Positions 11,476 to 21,590 are shown, counted from the stretch's first letter. The stretch is 64,000 nt of DNA from Shinisaurus crocodilurus (GCA_021292165.1 CM037876.1:288649938-288713937), one strand, 5' to 3'. Program-made: numbers and translations. Notes: generated from the letters alone by a model not told the origin.

Positions 11476-11709
11476 CAGGGGTGGGCAACCAGTTTTGGTC
11501 CAGGGCGCTGAAGACATAAAGGGGCTGCCCCCCTTCCCTAAGCCCTCCCTCTCCCATGACATCATCTGAACTTGCCCTGCCCATTTCCCCCCTGTGCAGA
11601 TGGAGGCCCTACCCCTCTTGCTTTTGGACCCGCCCACCACTGGGATGTGGCCCCAAGACTTCTATGAAATTGAATTCAGCCCTCCACTGAACGAGGTTCC
11701 CCACCCCTG
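11476..11709. mobile_element. hAT-like element with CAGGGGTGGG/CCCACCCCTG ends
   Basis: Terminal inverted repeats CAGGGGTGGGCAACC and a complementary GGTTCCCCACCCCTG. The 8-bp flanks TTTTAGAC and TTACAGGC agree only at five positions, so the TSD is doubtful. Related to family J by its ends. Confidence 0.5.
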
Positions 11710-12254
11710 TTACAGGCAAAAGGTCCCGTGCAGTTCAACCTAATGTGTGTGCCAAAGGTTAGTAGCAGCCTCCCCTCATGACAGGGAGGCTCAAGCCACT
11801 TGCGCGAGTGGCTTGAGCAAGGCATTTAAGCAGGTCTGGCCATCCTGATTGCTTCAGCCATGGTCCTCCAGCCACTTATTTCTTTGCATTCTCTCTGTGT
11901 GTTGCACGCACCAAGTAGAGCAGTTATTTGTACATTAGCCAAAACATCCAAGTTGTGCTCAGTTAGTTCCCTATTCCCCAAGGTATTTTCACGGAGGGAG
12001 ATTCCACGAGAATGGACTTTGCCCTCTTGTCTTATCTCCTGTTTCACCACATAAACCACTAGACATTTTCCTACCTTCAGACTTTCTAACATGGCGTTCT
12101 AATTAAACTCTTTAGCCACCTAGGATTTGTGAGGCCTGCTCCAGCCCCTTGATTTAGGGACCCTGTTGCAGCTTCCTGAAGCCAGTGTGCTTTTCTGTCC
12201 CACATCGCCGTTACACCACTAGAGTCTGACCAAGAGACAGCATCATGGAAAGGT
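11710..12254. other. Stretch with no recognised gene
   Basis: Contains a short perfect inverted repeat around 11790-11815 (AGCCACTTGCGCGAGTGGCTT). No product is recognisable in the frames. Confidence 0.35.
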
Positions 12255-12502
12255 CTATTTATTTATTTATTTATTACATTTAAATCCTACCTCTCCCCCC
12301 CCTCTTGCAAGGAACCCAAGGCAGCTTACATGGTCCTCCTCCTCTCCATTTTATCCTCACAGCAACCCTGTGAAGTAGGTTAGGCTGAGGGTCAGCAACT
12401 GGCCCAAAGTCACCCAGGGAGCTTCATGGCTGACTGGGGACTAGAACCCAGATCTCCCAAGTCTCAGTCAAACACTCTCACCACTACACCACACTAGCTC
12501 TA
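12255..12502 (-). mobile_element. tRNA-derived SINE, Sauria-SINE type
   Basis: Minus-strand copy with TATT tail (12255-12280), the diagnostic GTCAGCAACTGGCCCAAAGT body, and the tRNA-like head AGTGTGGTGTAGTGG in complement at the right end. Near full length. Confidence 0.85.
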
Positions 12503-12534
12503 ATGAAGGGGTAAGTCACCCGGTGCCCTCTATT

Positions 12535-12645
12535 TGTTTTGGATCACAACTCCTAGAATCCATAACCCTTAGCCATGCTGGATGGAGCTTATGGGAGTTG
12601 TAGTCCAAAACATCTGAAGGGCACAAGATTGCCTACCCCTGGTAT
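12535..12645. mobile_element. hAT-like hairpin MITE
   Basis: Inverted arms GTTTTGGATCACAACTCC and GGGAGTTGTAGTCCAAAAC. No clear TSD seen. Confidence 0.5.
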
Positions 12646-13420
12646 ATCCATTATATAAGATACCTACTGCTCTTTATAAGGAAACGTTTGTCACACCAAC
12701 TGAGACTAAACAAATGTCAATGGCTATTTTCACAAGTGGTTATTGAACTCCTTGCATCTTTAAATCTCATTGAAAGGCTACACTGACTAGAATGTACAGT
12801 GTATGGCTTTTTAAAAGTTGCCAACTTTTTGCTGCTCCCTCTGCCCCACTGGCAGCATTTACAAATAAATATACTGCATACAAAAAGTTGCTGCTAGCAT
12901 CACTTGTGGAGAATGCCCTGACAATGCATTTTTGCCTAGTCCTTCTGAATTCCTGTCCTCTAGGATGTCCTTGTCCATGCTCAACCTGCACAGCAAGTCT
13001 TGCTCTTTGAAGAGCACCTTCAAAGGAAGAAAGCAATACTTGGAAGATGTAGCAGTCATGAGCTCTTTGCGACCTTTGAGCAGCCTCCCTCCTGTAGGAG
13101 CTGCAGTCAAATATAACTGTGGTGGAACCTGATCTGTCCTAGTATCCCAAAATCTGAGTACCGGAGGGTGTAAAAGCTACCCATCCATTTGGCCTATAAG
13201 AATTAGCACCTTTTCTATGAAAGAAAAAGTATAATGTTTGTCCAGAAACTAAAGCAGGACAGAAAAGATGAGCATGCTTACCATGGACCATGATGGCTAT
13301 ATCACATTGCCTTCAAATCTCTGGGCCAAATGAGACATGATGGGGTAGCTGTGCATATGTCTGCTCTATCCGTGTATAAAGCAGGAAAGAGGGGACCACA
13401 TCACATCACATATAAAGCAG
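12646..13420. other. Stretch with no recognised gene
   Basis: Overlapping frames on both strands at 12767-13132 have no known domain, no bordering splice signals that I trust, and mutually exclusive readings. I call no gene. Confidence 0.35.
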
Positions 13421-13515
13421 GGGCGGGGAACTTTTTTCAAGTCCACTGGCCAAATTCCAATCTGGAAAAGGTCTCAGGGACCAGCCAAGATAACAAACCA
13501 TAGTGAATAACCCAC
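13421..13515. repeat. Fragment of CAGGGGCGGGGAAC hAT-like repeat
   Basis: Starts GCAGGGGCGGGGAACTTTTT and continues like family J elements (CCAAATTCCAATCTGG), then decays. A second such fragment begins at 17443. Confidence 0.45.
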
Positions 13516-13566
13516 AGTGCACAACCCAATAACAAACCATCATAAATCCGCTTCATTGTTAGCGCA

Positions 13567-13655
13567 GCTGGGTTCAGACAACAACAACAACCCATGTTTC
13601 AACGTCAACCCACACTCAACCCTTGAGTGTGGATTATCATGTTGTCTGAACCCAG
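13567..13655. mobile_element. Hairpin MITE, family C (89 bp)
   Basis: Ends GCTGGGTTCAGACAACA and TGTTGTCTGAACCCAG are complementary; the arms CCCACACTCAACCC and GAGTGTGGATTATCATG form the inner hairpin. Flanking octamers TTAGCGCA and TTAGTGCC agree at 6 of 8 positions. Related copies near 17765, 44895 and 60545. Confidence 0.6.
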
Positions 13656-13873
13656 TTAGTGCCAGTCAAAGTAGACAACACTGGACTATATAGAACAGGA
13701 GTGGAGAACCTGTGGCCTTCCAGCTGTTGGACTCCAACTCCCATCAGCTCCAACCAGCATGGCCAATGGTCAGGGATGATGTGACTTGGAGTCCAACAAC
13801 ATTGGAAGGGCCACAGATTCCCCACCACTGACATAGACCAAAGGTCTAACCCAGCATAAGGTAGCTTCATGTG
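13656..13873 (+). mobile_element. tRNA-Ala SINE tail, split by a hAT hairpin
   Basis: The outer parts (GTAGACAACACTGGACTATA before and ACCAAAGGTCTAACCCAGCA after) are consecutive pieces of the tail of the tRNA-Ala SINE seen at 27195-27848. A hairpin MITE sits between them. The tRNA-like head is absent. Confidence 0.55.
13696..13830. mobile_element. hAT hairpin MITE inside a SINE tail
   Basis: Terminal inverted repeats CAGGAGTGGAGAACCTGTGG and CCACAGATTCCCCACCACTG. Flanking octamers ATATAGAA and ACATAGAC match at 6 of 8. The inner arms CTCCAACTCCCATC form a long hairpin. Confidence 0.65.
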
Positions 13874-14289
13874 GGTGTGCACTACCTGTGTGGGCGGCTA
13901 CCACCCCACTGAATCTCCTGTTAGAACAATGCTGCATCATGATGTGTCATCACTCAGAGAAGGAGTTATGGGGAAACAACATGGTGGACACCTGGTGGCA
14001 GTCACCAGGAGGAATGTTGCAGCTGCCACCACCAATTCAAGTAAGATTCATATTCCCTCAATTTCACCCCTCACTCCTCAAAAATTTCTTCCCCTCCCCC
14101 CACCATTTTTATTCACTGCCTGCAAGTAGTGCATCCAAAAGCCTGCTTACATTTTATCTCAGCCTCAGTGTGTGTGTGTGTGTGTAGCAGTTAAACTAGC
14201 ACTTGTAGTTTGAGAGACAGAGAGATTTGTGCTTCCCTATAGGTGACAAGCTTGCTCAAGAACTACCAGCCACAGAATTTCTTGAGCAC

Positions 14290-14560
14290 AGGGCCGGCCC
14301 TACCATTAGTCAGAGTGGGGCAACTGTCCCAGGTGGCAGAGGCTCAATGGGGAGCTGCTGCAGCCCCCAGCCATTCCCCTCTCTTGGAGGACAGACCTGT
14401 GTGTTTCCCATGGCCTGCACTACACCCCATAAAGTAGGCTAATGTCTTCAAGTGTTGTGGAGGAAGTTGCCCTTTTGCCTGTGTTGAAGTCAGACATGGA
14501 ATGTACAGGGGGTACCATCTTGTCCTTTGCCTCGAGCAGCAAAATGACTTGGGCCAACCA
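14290..14560. mobile_element. hAT-like MITE, family G
   Basis: Starts CAGGGCCGGCCCTACCATTA and ends near TGACTTGGGCCAACC. It shares the inner AGCAAAATGACTTGGGCC motif with 36158-36433 and 36503-36758. No coding capacity. Confidence 0.5.
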
Positions 14561-14632
14561 TAATTATGCATAGGCAGGAAGGACTGGGAAGCTGGTAGAA
14601 GAGACAAAACACCATAATAATCAGGGACATTG

Positions 14633-15597
14633 ATTCATAGAATCATAGAATCATAGAAAAGTAGAGTTGGAAGGGGCCTACAAGGCCATCGAGTCCAACC
14701 CCCTGCTCAATGCAGGAATCCAAGTCAAAGCATCCCTGTCCAGCTTCACCTTGAATGCCTCCAGAGTGGGAGAGCCCACCACCTCCCTAGGTAGGTGGTT
14801 CCATTGTCTTATTGCTCTGACAGTCAGGAAATTTTTCCTGATGTTTAGGTGGAATCTGGGTTCCTGTAACTTGAGCCCATTATTCTGTGTCCTGCAAACT
14901 GGGATGATCGAGAAGAGATCCTGGCCCTCCTCTGTGTGACAATCCTTCAAGAACTGGAAGTGCTATCATATCTCCCCTCAGTCTCCTCTTCTGAAGGCTA
15001 AACATGCCCAGTTCTTTCAGTCTCTCCTCATAGGGCCTTGTTTCTAATCCCTTTATCATCCTTGTTGCCCTCCTCTGAACCCTCTCCAGTTTGTCTACGT
15101 CCTTCTTAAAGTGTGGTGCCCAGAACTGGACGCAGTACTCAAGATGAGGCCTAACCAGTGCCGAGTAAAAGGGAATTATCACTTCACGCGATTTGGAAGC
15201 TATACTTCTATTAATGCAGCCCAAAATAGCATTTGCCTTCTTTGCAGCCACATCACATTGCTGGCTCATATTCAGTTTGTGATCTACCACAATTCCAAGA
15301 TCCTTCTCACTTGTAGTATTGTTGAGCCAAGTGTCCCCCATTCTGTAACTCTGCATTTGGTTTCCTTTCCCTAGGTGCAGCACTTGGCACTTATCCCCAT
15401 TAAATTTAATTCTGTTGTTTTCGGCCCAGCGCTCCAGCCTATCGAGATCTCTTTGAATTTTGTTTCTGTCTTCCAAAGTATTAGCTGTTCCACCCAACTT
15501 TGTGTCATCTGCAAATTTGATAAGCATTCCCTGCACCTCCTGCACCTCCTCATCCAAGTCATTAATAAAATGACTTGGATTCCAGGCACAGTGGGAG
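14633..15597 (-). mobile_element. CR1 LINE, 5'-truncated
   Basis: The minus strand carries the C-terminal half of CR1 ORF2, then the CR1 3' region (CTGCATTGAGCAGGGGGTTG in complement) and the usual short 3' tail of ATTCTATG repeats (14633-14660). It is truncated upstream in the reverse transcriptase region. Confidence 0.9.
14678..15597 (-). pseudogene. CR1 ORF2 reverse transcriptase, C-terminal part
   Basis: The main frame (14880-15597) starts within the RT domain: INDLDEEVQEV, then the catalytic FADDTKLGG motif (FADD in place of YADD, normal for CR1), LDRLERWAENNRIKFN, KCQVLHLGKGNQMQ and FYSALVRPHLEYCVQFWAPH. Near 14935 the reading shifts to a second frame (14678-14950) holding the C-terminal end with FHLNIRKNFLTVRAIRQWNH. 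The endonuclease domain and RT N-terminus are missing. Inactive. Confidence 0.9.
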
Positions 15598-15910
15598 CCA
15601 GTGCTGCTGCTAGGATATGCAGGCCCACATACATGTGAGTAAATGTCTAATACACACACACACACACACACACACACTATACTGCCACATCTGGCTATAA
15701 ATATAAATCAGGCAGAGATTTCTACGGATTTTATTTGTGTGAAATGCTGCAACTGAAAAACAAAAACATGCAAGTCTACTTTGGGAAGAGTGTGAACTAG
15801 CTGCTCTTCTATTATTAAATGAGATTTACAAAACACACGCACACAAACACAAACACACACAGCTGTAACCAATTTTCAGTTAAGTACACATAGCCCAATC
15901 CATTTTTTGC
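15598..15910. other. Unclassified stretch with CA microsatellites
   Basis: Contains (CA)n at 15653-15677 and interrupted CA repeats at 15835-15860. No gene seen. Confidence 0.4.
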
Positions 15911-15985
15911 ACACTGCTGACAATGGTGACAGAAGCGGAAAGATGTTTCAGCCAGCTAAAACTCATTAAAAAAAAACCTGCAGCC
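15911..15985 (+). pseudogene. Possible hAT transposase C-terminal scrap
   Basis: A short reading from about 15923 gives VTEAERCFSQLKLIK, which resembles the conserved (A/S)xxERxFSxLKLIK stretch of hAT dimerisation domains. Only about 20 residues remain and the flanks give no more. Chance similarity is possible. Confidence 0.35.
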
Positions 15986-16420
15986 ATTCTTCTATGGGGC
16001 AAGGATGGTTAAGTCACTAAGTTATGTTGTCTGTTGAGTGTGAACTTGCAAGAGATATTGACTTTGGAGAGATAATGCATGAGTTTGCCATTAAAAAGGC
16101 CAAAAAGAGAAAGCTTTAGCGTTAATTAGTCTATTTATAAAATGTTTGCAGTTGCTCCATTAGAATAATGATACTACAGACCAACCCCCCAAATTACAAA
16201 AGCATCATCAAGCTTTGTTCAATTTTTCTTTAGGCTGGATGTTACATTAAACAAAAATAGCAAATGGGGAGAGGTGTTGGGGGCAGGGTGCAATTGCAGA
16301 AATGTAGAACGCTAAATTTCAGAATTTGAATAGAAATGTTTCTTTCATGACTCATGAGATTGTATGTAGAGGATGGGGTTGTGATATGTATACCAGAAGG
16401 GGCCAAAGTTACATGTTTGC
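15986..16420. other. Repeat-poor stretch, candidate conserved non-coding sequence
   Basis: No transposon signature is seen in 15990-16400. 16060-16180 carries AT-rich homeobox-like cores (GCGTTAATTAGTCTATTTAT). Conservation cannot be judged from one genome. Confidence 0.3.
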
Positions 16421-16483
16421 ACTCCCCCCCCCCAAAGATTCTTGGAACCTGCAGGCAACTGCCTAGTATAGAAAGGAAGATTT

Positions 16484-16525
<42 letters not shown>

Positions 16526-16577
16526 CCGGTAGTTATAACTTGCCTTTTTCCCTCTTGCAAGGAACCAAGATGGCTCA
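16421..16577. repeat. Local duplication, copy 1 (157 bp)
   Basis: This segment, running from a poly-C stretch through CTGCAGGCAACTGCC, a (TAG)n run and the tail end of a SINE (to GATGGCTCA), recurs almost exactly at 17543-17699 in the same orientation. I see differences only in the poly-C tract. Confidence 0.85.
16484..16525. repeat. (TAG)n microsatellite
   Basis: About 14 uninterrupted TAG units, next to the 3' end of a SINE. Confidence 0.95.
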
Positions 16578-16748
16578 CGTGGTCCTCCTTCTCTCCATGT
16601 TATCTTCACAACAAACCTGTGAGGTAGGTTAGGCTGAGAGTCGGTGACTAGCCCAAAGTCACCCAGTGAGCTTCATGGCCAAGTGGGGACTAGAACCCGG
16701 ATCTCTCAAGTCCCAATCCAGCATTCTAACCACTATACCACACTGGTT
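16530..16748 (-). mobile_element. tRNA-derived SINE, Sauria-SINE type
   Basis: Minus-strand copy with the body GTCGGTGACTAGCCCAAAGT, CTAGAACCCGGATCTC and tRNA-like head in complement (ACTATACCACACTGG). The tail side is replaced by a TAG microsatellite. Confidence 0.85.
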
Positions 16749-17073
16749 TTCACTCTATACTGCTCAGATCTCCTCCTTTTCCTGACCAACCATAGTTGCT
16801 GATTATGGTGCAAAAGAGAAGAGTGACATATCCACACTACAAACTTGTACTGGTTTAATAGAGTCAGCCTGGACTTTCCATAACACAGCCCTTTCCTCAT
16901 TATGAGTTTTTAGCTCCCCAGTCCCAGATAAACATCTACAAACAAATACTACATGAGTTCACCACAATGACAGCCAATAGACAAGGCAGGGAAACTCAAC
17001 ATGAGATGTCTATAGTTGTTATGCTGGGCAGCATGAAACTACAAGAAAGCTGTTCAAGCATGAAAGAAGCAAT
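16749..17073. other. Stretch with no recognised gene
   Basis: Nothing identifiable between the SINE and the next MITE. Confidence 0.35.
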
Positions 17074-17081
17074 GTCTAGAC

Positions 17082-17182
17082 CAGTGTCCTCCAACCTTGG
17101 GTCCCCAGATGTTTTTGGACTACAACTCCCAGCATGCCCCAGCCAGCGTAGCCATCTGGGGACCCAAGGTTGGAGGACACTG
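17082..17182. mobile_element. hAT hairpin MITE (101 bp) with 8-bp TSD
   Basis: The ends CAGTGTCCTCCAACCTTGGG and their complement form an almost perfect hairpin. Flanking octamers GTCTAGAC (17074-17081) and GTCTAGAT (17183-17190) match at 7 of 8. Sister copies: 27560-27695 and 29465-29585. Confidence 0.85.
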
Positions 17183-17442
17183 GTCTAGATCTACTCGTGG
17201 CTGTGCCCTCTATGAATTGTGGGAATTGTGAGGAGCAGAGCAAGGATCTCTAACAGAGAGCTTCCAACATCTCACCAAGCTACACTTCACAGCATTTTGT
17301 GGTGGGTTAGAGAAGTTGAAAGCATCTCTTGCTCTACTATGAGCTTGATAAGGGTTTATTTTGGCTTCATCGGTATCAATACAGACAGAAAGCAACACCC
17401 ACCCACCCCGCCGCATGTCTGCAGGAATCTCTAAACAGACCA

Positions 17443-17515
17443 GGGGCGGGGAACCTTTTTCAGCCCATTTTATTCCCTCTGAATCAAGCCTCAGTACTTC
17501 AGAGTAATTATCTGA
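17443..17515. repeat. Fragment of CAGGGGCGGGGAAC hAT-like repeat
   Basis: Same left end as 13421 (CAGGGGCGGGGAACCTTTTT), then lost after about 40 bases. Confidence 0.4.
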
Positions 17516-17542
17516 GCTAGCAACTAAAAAGAAAAGACAGTG

Positions 17543-17608
17543 ACTCCCCCCCCTCCCCAAAGATTCTTGGAACCTGCAGGCAACTGCCTAGTATAGAAAG
17601 GAAGATTT

Positions 17609-17647
<39 letters not shown>

Positions 17648-17699
17648 CCGGTAGTTATAACTTGCCTTTTTCCCTCTTGCAAGGAACCAAGATGGCTCA
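17543..17699. repeat. Local duplication, copy 2 (157 bp)
   Basis: Near-identical to 16421-16577, including the (TAG)n run at about 17609-17646 and the broken SINE piece. It stops abruptly at GATGGCTCA and continues into unrelated sequence, so this is the derived copy. Confidence 0.85.
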
Positions 17700-17764
17700 A
17701 CACTACACACAACACACAAGAGTGCACACAACACTATTAAAGCAAAGTTTCTTTCAGAGCTGCT

Positions 17765-18055
17765 TGTCGTGTTGTCCAAACCCAGCAGCATAGTTTGTTA
17801 ACCATGCACAAGCCACTCTGGCTGGGTTCAGACAACATGACAAGCCACTCTGAAACAAACATGGCTTATAACTTAAGCCACCATGGGTTCACACAACACA
17901 ATAAGCCACAGTGGCTACAGTGACTGGGTTCGCACATGTTGTGAGAACCTAGACAGTGTTTCTTAGCCATGGCTTCGAAGCCACCCTTTGAAGCCATGGC
18001 TTGTTCTAGGGTTTACTGCAGCCACCCATGTGTTGTGCAAACCCAGCCAGAGTAT
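17765..18055. mobile_element. Family C palindromic MITE, compound copy
   Basis: Several nested inverted repeats of the CTGGGTTCAGACAACATG / CATGTTGTGAGAACC type, with AACCATGGCTT-like inner arms. Likely one element inside another; borders approximate. Confidence 0.5.
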
Positions 18056-18094
18056 AAGAAAGGGACACTTCACAAACTGTTGAGCAGTTAAACC

Positions 18095-18400
18095 AGTCCG
18101 GGAGTGTTAAACTCCTTTCACCCTGAGAACCAAATTCCATTTTGGGAAAGCTTTTGGGGGCCACATCCAGTGATCTGGGAAACCAAAATACTAAAAAAAA
18201 CCAACCAACCCCCCCCAGCATATTTTAGCTTAAAGCTCTTACTGCCAGTAACTAAGCCTTAGGAGAGGCTTTTGAGTCTTTTAAACTGGGAGAAAAAACA
18301 TGCAAAAGGGGGAAACCGCCAAACAACTGGCAGTCAGGGTGAAGGTTATGGGGCCAAGGGAAGGGGGTCCCTGATGTTTGCCCCCTGGTTTAGACCAGTA
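18095..18400 (+). mobile_element. hAT-like element, family J
   Basis: Begins GGGAGTGTTAAACTCC and shares the inner order seen at 58330-58676 and 23203-24069: CCAAATTCCATTTTGGG, AGCATATTTTAGCTTAAAGC, AAACCGCCAAACAACTGGCA. Ends near TTTGCCCCCTGG. No coding capacity. Confidence 0.5.
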
Positions 18401-18888
18401 GCAGTTCCCCCTTTATCCAGTAGGAAAGGGGTTCTTTGAGCGCCTGGAGAGGACAGAAAGAGCAATATTTGGGTTTTCACCCATTCCCAAATGACAGAAA
18501 TTCACAAACTCAAGCAACCTGTGGGAGTTCCAGAAAGTTTACAAGCACAAGTTCATGCTTTTTAGAGAAGATTTATGCCGGTGTACAGCAGGAGGTTGCA
18601 TGGACTGTATTGTGGGAAACCAATATTTTCATATAGAAATACAGCATGTAACAAAGGACATGGGCAGTTGTTACGATGCTGCCCACCCACTCCACAGCTC
18701 TGCTCAAATGTGCTTCCAGGTCCTCCTCTGTTTGACTACGTGCGCGGAACACAGAAGGAGGCAGCAAGTATAATTACAGCACAGGGTGAGTTTATGCATC
18801 CCAAGAGAGGCTCTCACAAAGTAAAAGGAATATAAATTTTGGACCCGTGGAAGGAGAGCTTCTATTGCTAAATTCAATGGACACAAAC
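18401..18888. other. Stretch with no recognised gene
   Basis: Overlapping frames at 18436-18892 are mutually inconsistent and without domains. Confidence 0.35.
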
Positions 18889-18925
18889 ACATTTTTTATT
18901 TTATTTTATTTTATTTTATTTTAAA
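18889..18925. repeat. (ATTTT)n microsatellite
   Basis: About six pentamer units. Confidence 0.9.
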
Positions 18926-19294
18926 AAGAGCACTGTACTTCAACCTAAATGTCAGTCCTGCTGTGATTTTAAATTAGGGTTTCTTGGCCCTTGCTCTAAT
19001 TTTTATCGAAAAAGCAAAGTCAGAAGCATTTAACCATCTTTTTTTAAACTTCGCTGTCTTGTCTTTTGAATACAGCTGCTCTGCTAATCTAGATATTTAA
19101 CTAGTACTGAGCCAAAAATGTGCCCCACGTTTTTTTGACCATTCTCATTCAGTTTGACAGAAAAGAAATTGCTTTTGAAAAAAATGTTCAAAGGAAGGGA
19201 AACATTGGAGAAATTCGCAGGGGTGCAGTTTGGGGTTCTTACCTTATTCGTGAGGTGGCCGAACAGTCTGTTTGAATGCCCTGTCTTTTATTGT
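18926..19294. other. Stretch with no recognised gene
   Basis: No transposon or exon signature seen. Confidence 0.35.
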
Positions 19295-19690
19295 GCAATT
19301 GGTCCTATACGACTATAAAGCCCTATACAACTTGAGGGCAAGCTATATGAAAGACTGCATTCTCTCATAAAACCCTGCCTGGGCTTTAAGATCTTCTGGA
19401 GAGACTCTTCTCTTGGTCCCACCTTCATCAGAAGCATGATTGGTGGTGACAAGAGGGAGGGGCCTTCTTGATGGCTGCTCCCAGGCTCCGAAACTCCCTG
19501 CTGAGAGACACTAGGTTGGTCCCCTCTCTGTTGTTCTTCCACCAGCAGGCAAATACATTTTTATTCAGGCAGGCCTTTGGAGTGTTAGCTGATCTGTTGT
19601 TGAAAGGGGTTCTATTGGGTTGGGGGCTCTTTATTTCTTTTATTGTGTTTTTAAATGTGCTTTATTATTTATTTGTCTTTTATGAGTGGT
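19295..19690 (+). mobile_element. L2-like LINE 3' fragment
   Basis: The translated pieces match the end of L2 ORF2: ALYNLRASYMKDCILS-like start, then LRNSLLRDTRLVPSLLF and FHQQANTFLFRQAFGVL, with stops and frameshifts between them. It is followed by a T-rich LINE 3' UTR. Strongly decayed. Confidence 0.6.
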
Positions 19691-19692
19691 TG

Positions 19693-19767
19693 AAGGTACA
19701 ATCCTACGGCTGCTAGACACTGTCTAGACTCTAGACAGTGTCTGGCAGCCATAGGGTTGCACCTTAA
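19693..19767. repeat. 75-bp palindrome at the start of a family I repeat
   Basis: AAGGTACAATCCTACGGCTG, then CTAGACACTGTCTAGA at the centre, then the complement ending GGGTTGCACCTT. Nearly perfect dyad symmetry. Confidence 0.7.
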
Positions 19768-19784
19768 ACCATAGGATCATAGCA

Positions 19785-20768
19785 GGGATGGGGACTCGGA
19801 CTCGAGGACTCAACTCGTGAGTCGGACTGAGTCCCCCCTCTGACTCGACTCGGACTCGAGTCCCAATATTTTTAATGGGACTCGAGACTCGACTCGGGAC
19901 TCGAGACCAAGGACTCTTTAACATCCCTGGGCTGTGCCAGAAGGAGTGGAGAGGAGCATGATTGCCGGCAAACAGCGCATGGAAGCGAGGTGTGTCGCTG
20001 CTCAGCCACTATGGACGGCTACCAGGAGTGCAGCCCCAACAGTGTGTCAAGATTTATTTTGATTGATGTGTTGCGTACTTGGGAGAGGCAGAAGAAGGAC
20101 CTGAGATTACTCTGTGTGGCTGCTCTGAGTGTGTTTCTGGTTCCAGCAAGTTCATCACCAGTGGAGCGGGTGTTCAGTGAGGGTGGAATTGTGATGAGAT
20201 CTCACCGTTCCAGAATGGGGGCCAAACATTTAGAAAAAATCATGTTCCTCAAATGCAACATGGATAAGTTTTAGGAAGTACAGCAAGTTTATTTTTTTAA
20301 ATCATTTTTCTAAAATGCAACCTTTCAGACATTTTGGGTTTGGCTGCCTCTGCCTGCCTGTCTGGGGTTCCCAGCCTCCTCTGCCTGCCTGCTCTCTTCT
20401 TGACCAGCTCCACAGTTGAATTGTCCAAGACAAAGGCCTCTGCCTGCCTGCTTTGGGGTTCCCTGCCTCCTCTGCCTGCCTGGTTATTTTGGGTTTGTCT
20501 GCCTGGTCTGTTCTTGTCAAAATCAGTTGCAGAGTTTTGAAATAAAAAGGCACACTTGTGCCTAGAATTTATTTAAACCACACATCTGAAGTAGCCTTAT
20601 TTTGTTGGGAAACCCCCCCCCATTGATTTTAATAGGGACTCGTGGAGTCAGCTTTGGGAGTGACTCGTGACTCGTGAGTCACCATTTTGGACCAAGGACT
20701 CGAGACTCGGGTCCAAAGACTCGTGACTCGACTTGTGACTCGAGACAAAGGACTCTTCAACATCCCTG
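19785..20768 (+). mobile_element. hAT transposon, internally deleted, copy 1 (984 bp)
   Basis: Ends CAGGGATGGGGACTC and CTTCAACATCCCTG, with subterminal arrays of the ACTCG/GACTCGAG motif at both ends, probable transposase binding sites. It is flanked by perfect 8-bp repeats GATCATAG (19777-19784 and 20769-20776). The body keeps only the last part of a transposase gene. Near-identical copy at 40085-41078. Confidence 0.92.
20011..20274 (+). pseudogene. hAT transposase C-terminal dimerisation domain (87 aa)
   Basis: The residual frame encodes LRLLCVAALSVFLVPASSSP then VERVFSEGGIVMRSHRSRM and LEKIMFLKCNMDKF, the conserved hATC domain (P-A-S/T-S-x-x-x-ERVFS...RS-R) at the C-terminal end of Ac/hobo-type transposases. 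The catalytic DDE core and BED zinc finger are absent. The frame is open and its 87-residue translation is identical to the copy at 40286-40549, so both come from one recent source. On its own it cannot transpose. Confidence 0.9.
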
Positions 20769-21165
20769 GATCATAGGATAATTTGGAAAAGCACTCCGAG
20801 GTCGGAGCGGGGACTCTGAATTTGGAGCAGCCTCCCGTCGCCCTCATGGCCAGTGTGGTTCTTTCCGTGCTGGCTGCAGCTCCAAAGTCGCAACACCGAC
20901 CTCAGAGCTGGGGCTGGGAGGGATTCCGGGGGGCGGGGAGGGGAGAAGGAAGGCACCGCCAAGCTATGAGGAATCCTGCCAATGCCTCAGCCTCGTCTCT
21001 TCGCAAGCCGGGGGGAAACATTTAGGTGGCCGAATTCAGCCAGCTAAATGATTTGGAGGGTGAAAGAAGCGCGGAGGCAATCCTTGCCTCTTCCCGCCCT
21101 CCATTGGGTGCCCTTGATTCTCTGAGCTGAGAGGGTTATGGGCAGCCACATGGAATCGTCCTGCC

Positions 21166-21275
21166 CATTATGCTTTTGTTTTAATCTTGGTTTTATTATT
21201 GTTAGCCACCCTGACTGCCATTTTTAGGTGGAAAAGTAAGCTCTACTTCAAATAAAGAATAAATAAATAATCTCT
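21166..21275 (+). repeat. LINE 3' tail (L2-like)
   Basis: GTTAGCCACCCTGACTGCCA then GTGGAAAAGTAAGCTC and an AATAAATAA tail: the usual last ~100 bases of squamate L2-type LINEs. Confidence 0.5.
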
Positions 21276-21590
21276 CAGACCCCCTGCAGCCTCCGTGCCT
21301 TCCTGTACTTCACTTTAAACACAGGGGAAGACACCATGAGGTAACTCCCCATGGGTGTTTCCCAAATCAGGAAGCAAAGGCAGCCAGGGAGGCTGCAGAG
21401 GGATTGAGAGATGTGTAATAGGAAAAAAAATATATAACACAACAACACATGCTTACAAATAGCACATTAGGCTACCTTGTGATTATAAGGTCAGGTTCAA
21501 GAACACCACCAAAAATAACTCAAAAGAAATTCTAAAGCACCCTGAGAATGAGGCAGAAAACTGGAAGCCTCTATGGGGGTGGGGTGGGGG
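21276..21590. other. Stretch with no recognised gene
   Basis: Nothing identifiable. Confidence 0.35.

Larger units (their letters stand above)
19768..21165. repeat. Family I repeat split by a hAT insertion
   Basis: The sequence before 19785 and after 20768 joins into one family I unit like 7337-7797 (CCATAGGAT... then AATTTGGAAAAGC... then the GC-rich part ending near GGAATCGTCCTGCC). The hAT at 19785-20768 and its TSD interrupt it. Confidence 0.5.

Noticed and set aside
12767..13132. Set of four overlapping frames as a possible exon
   Set aside because: Both strands are open with unrelated products, and no known domain or matching splice pair was found.
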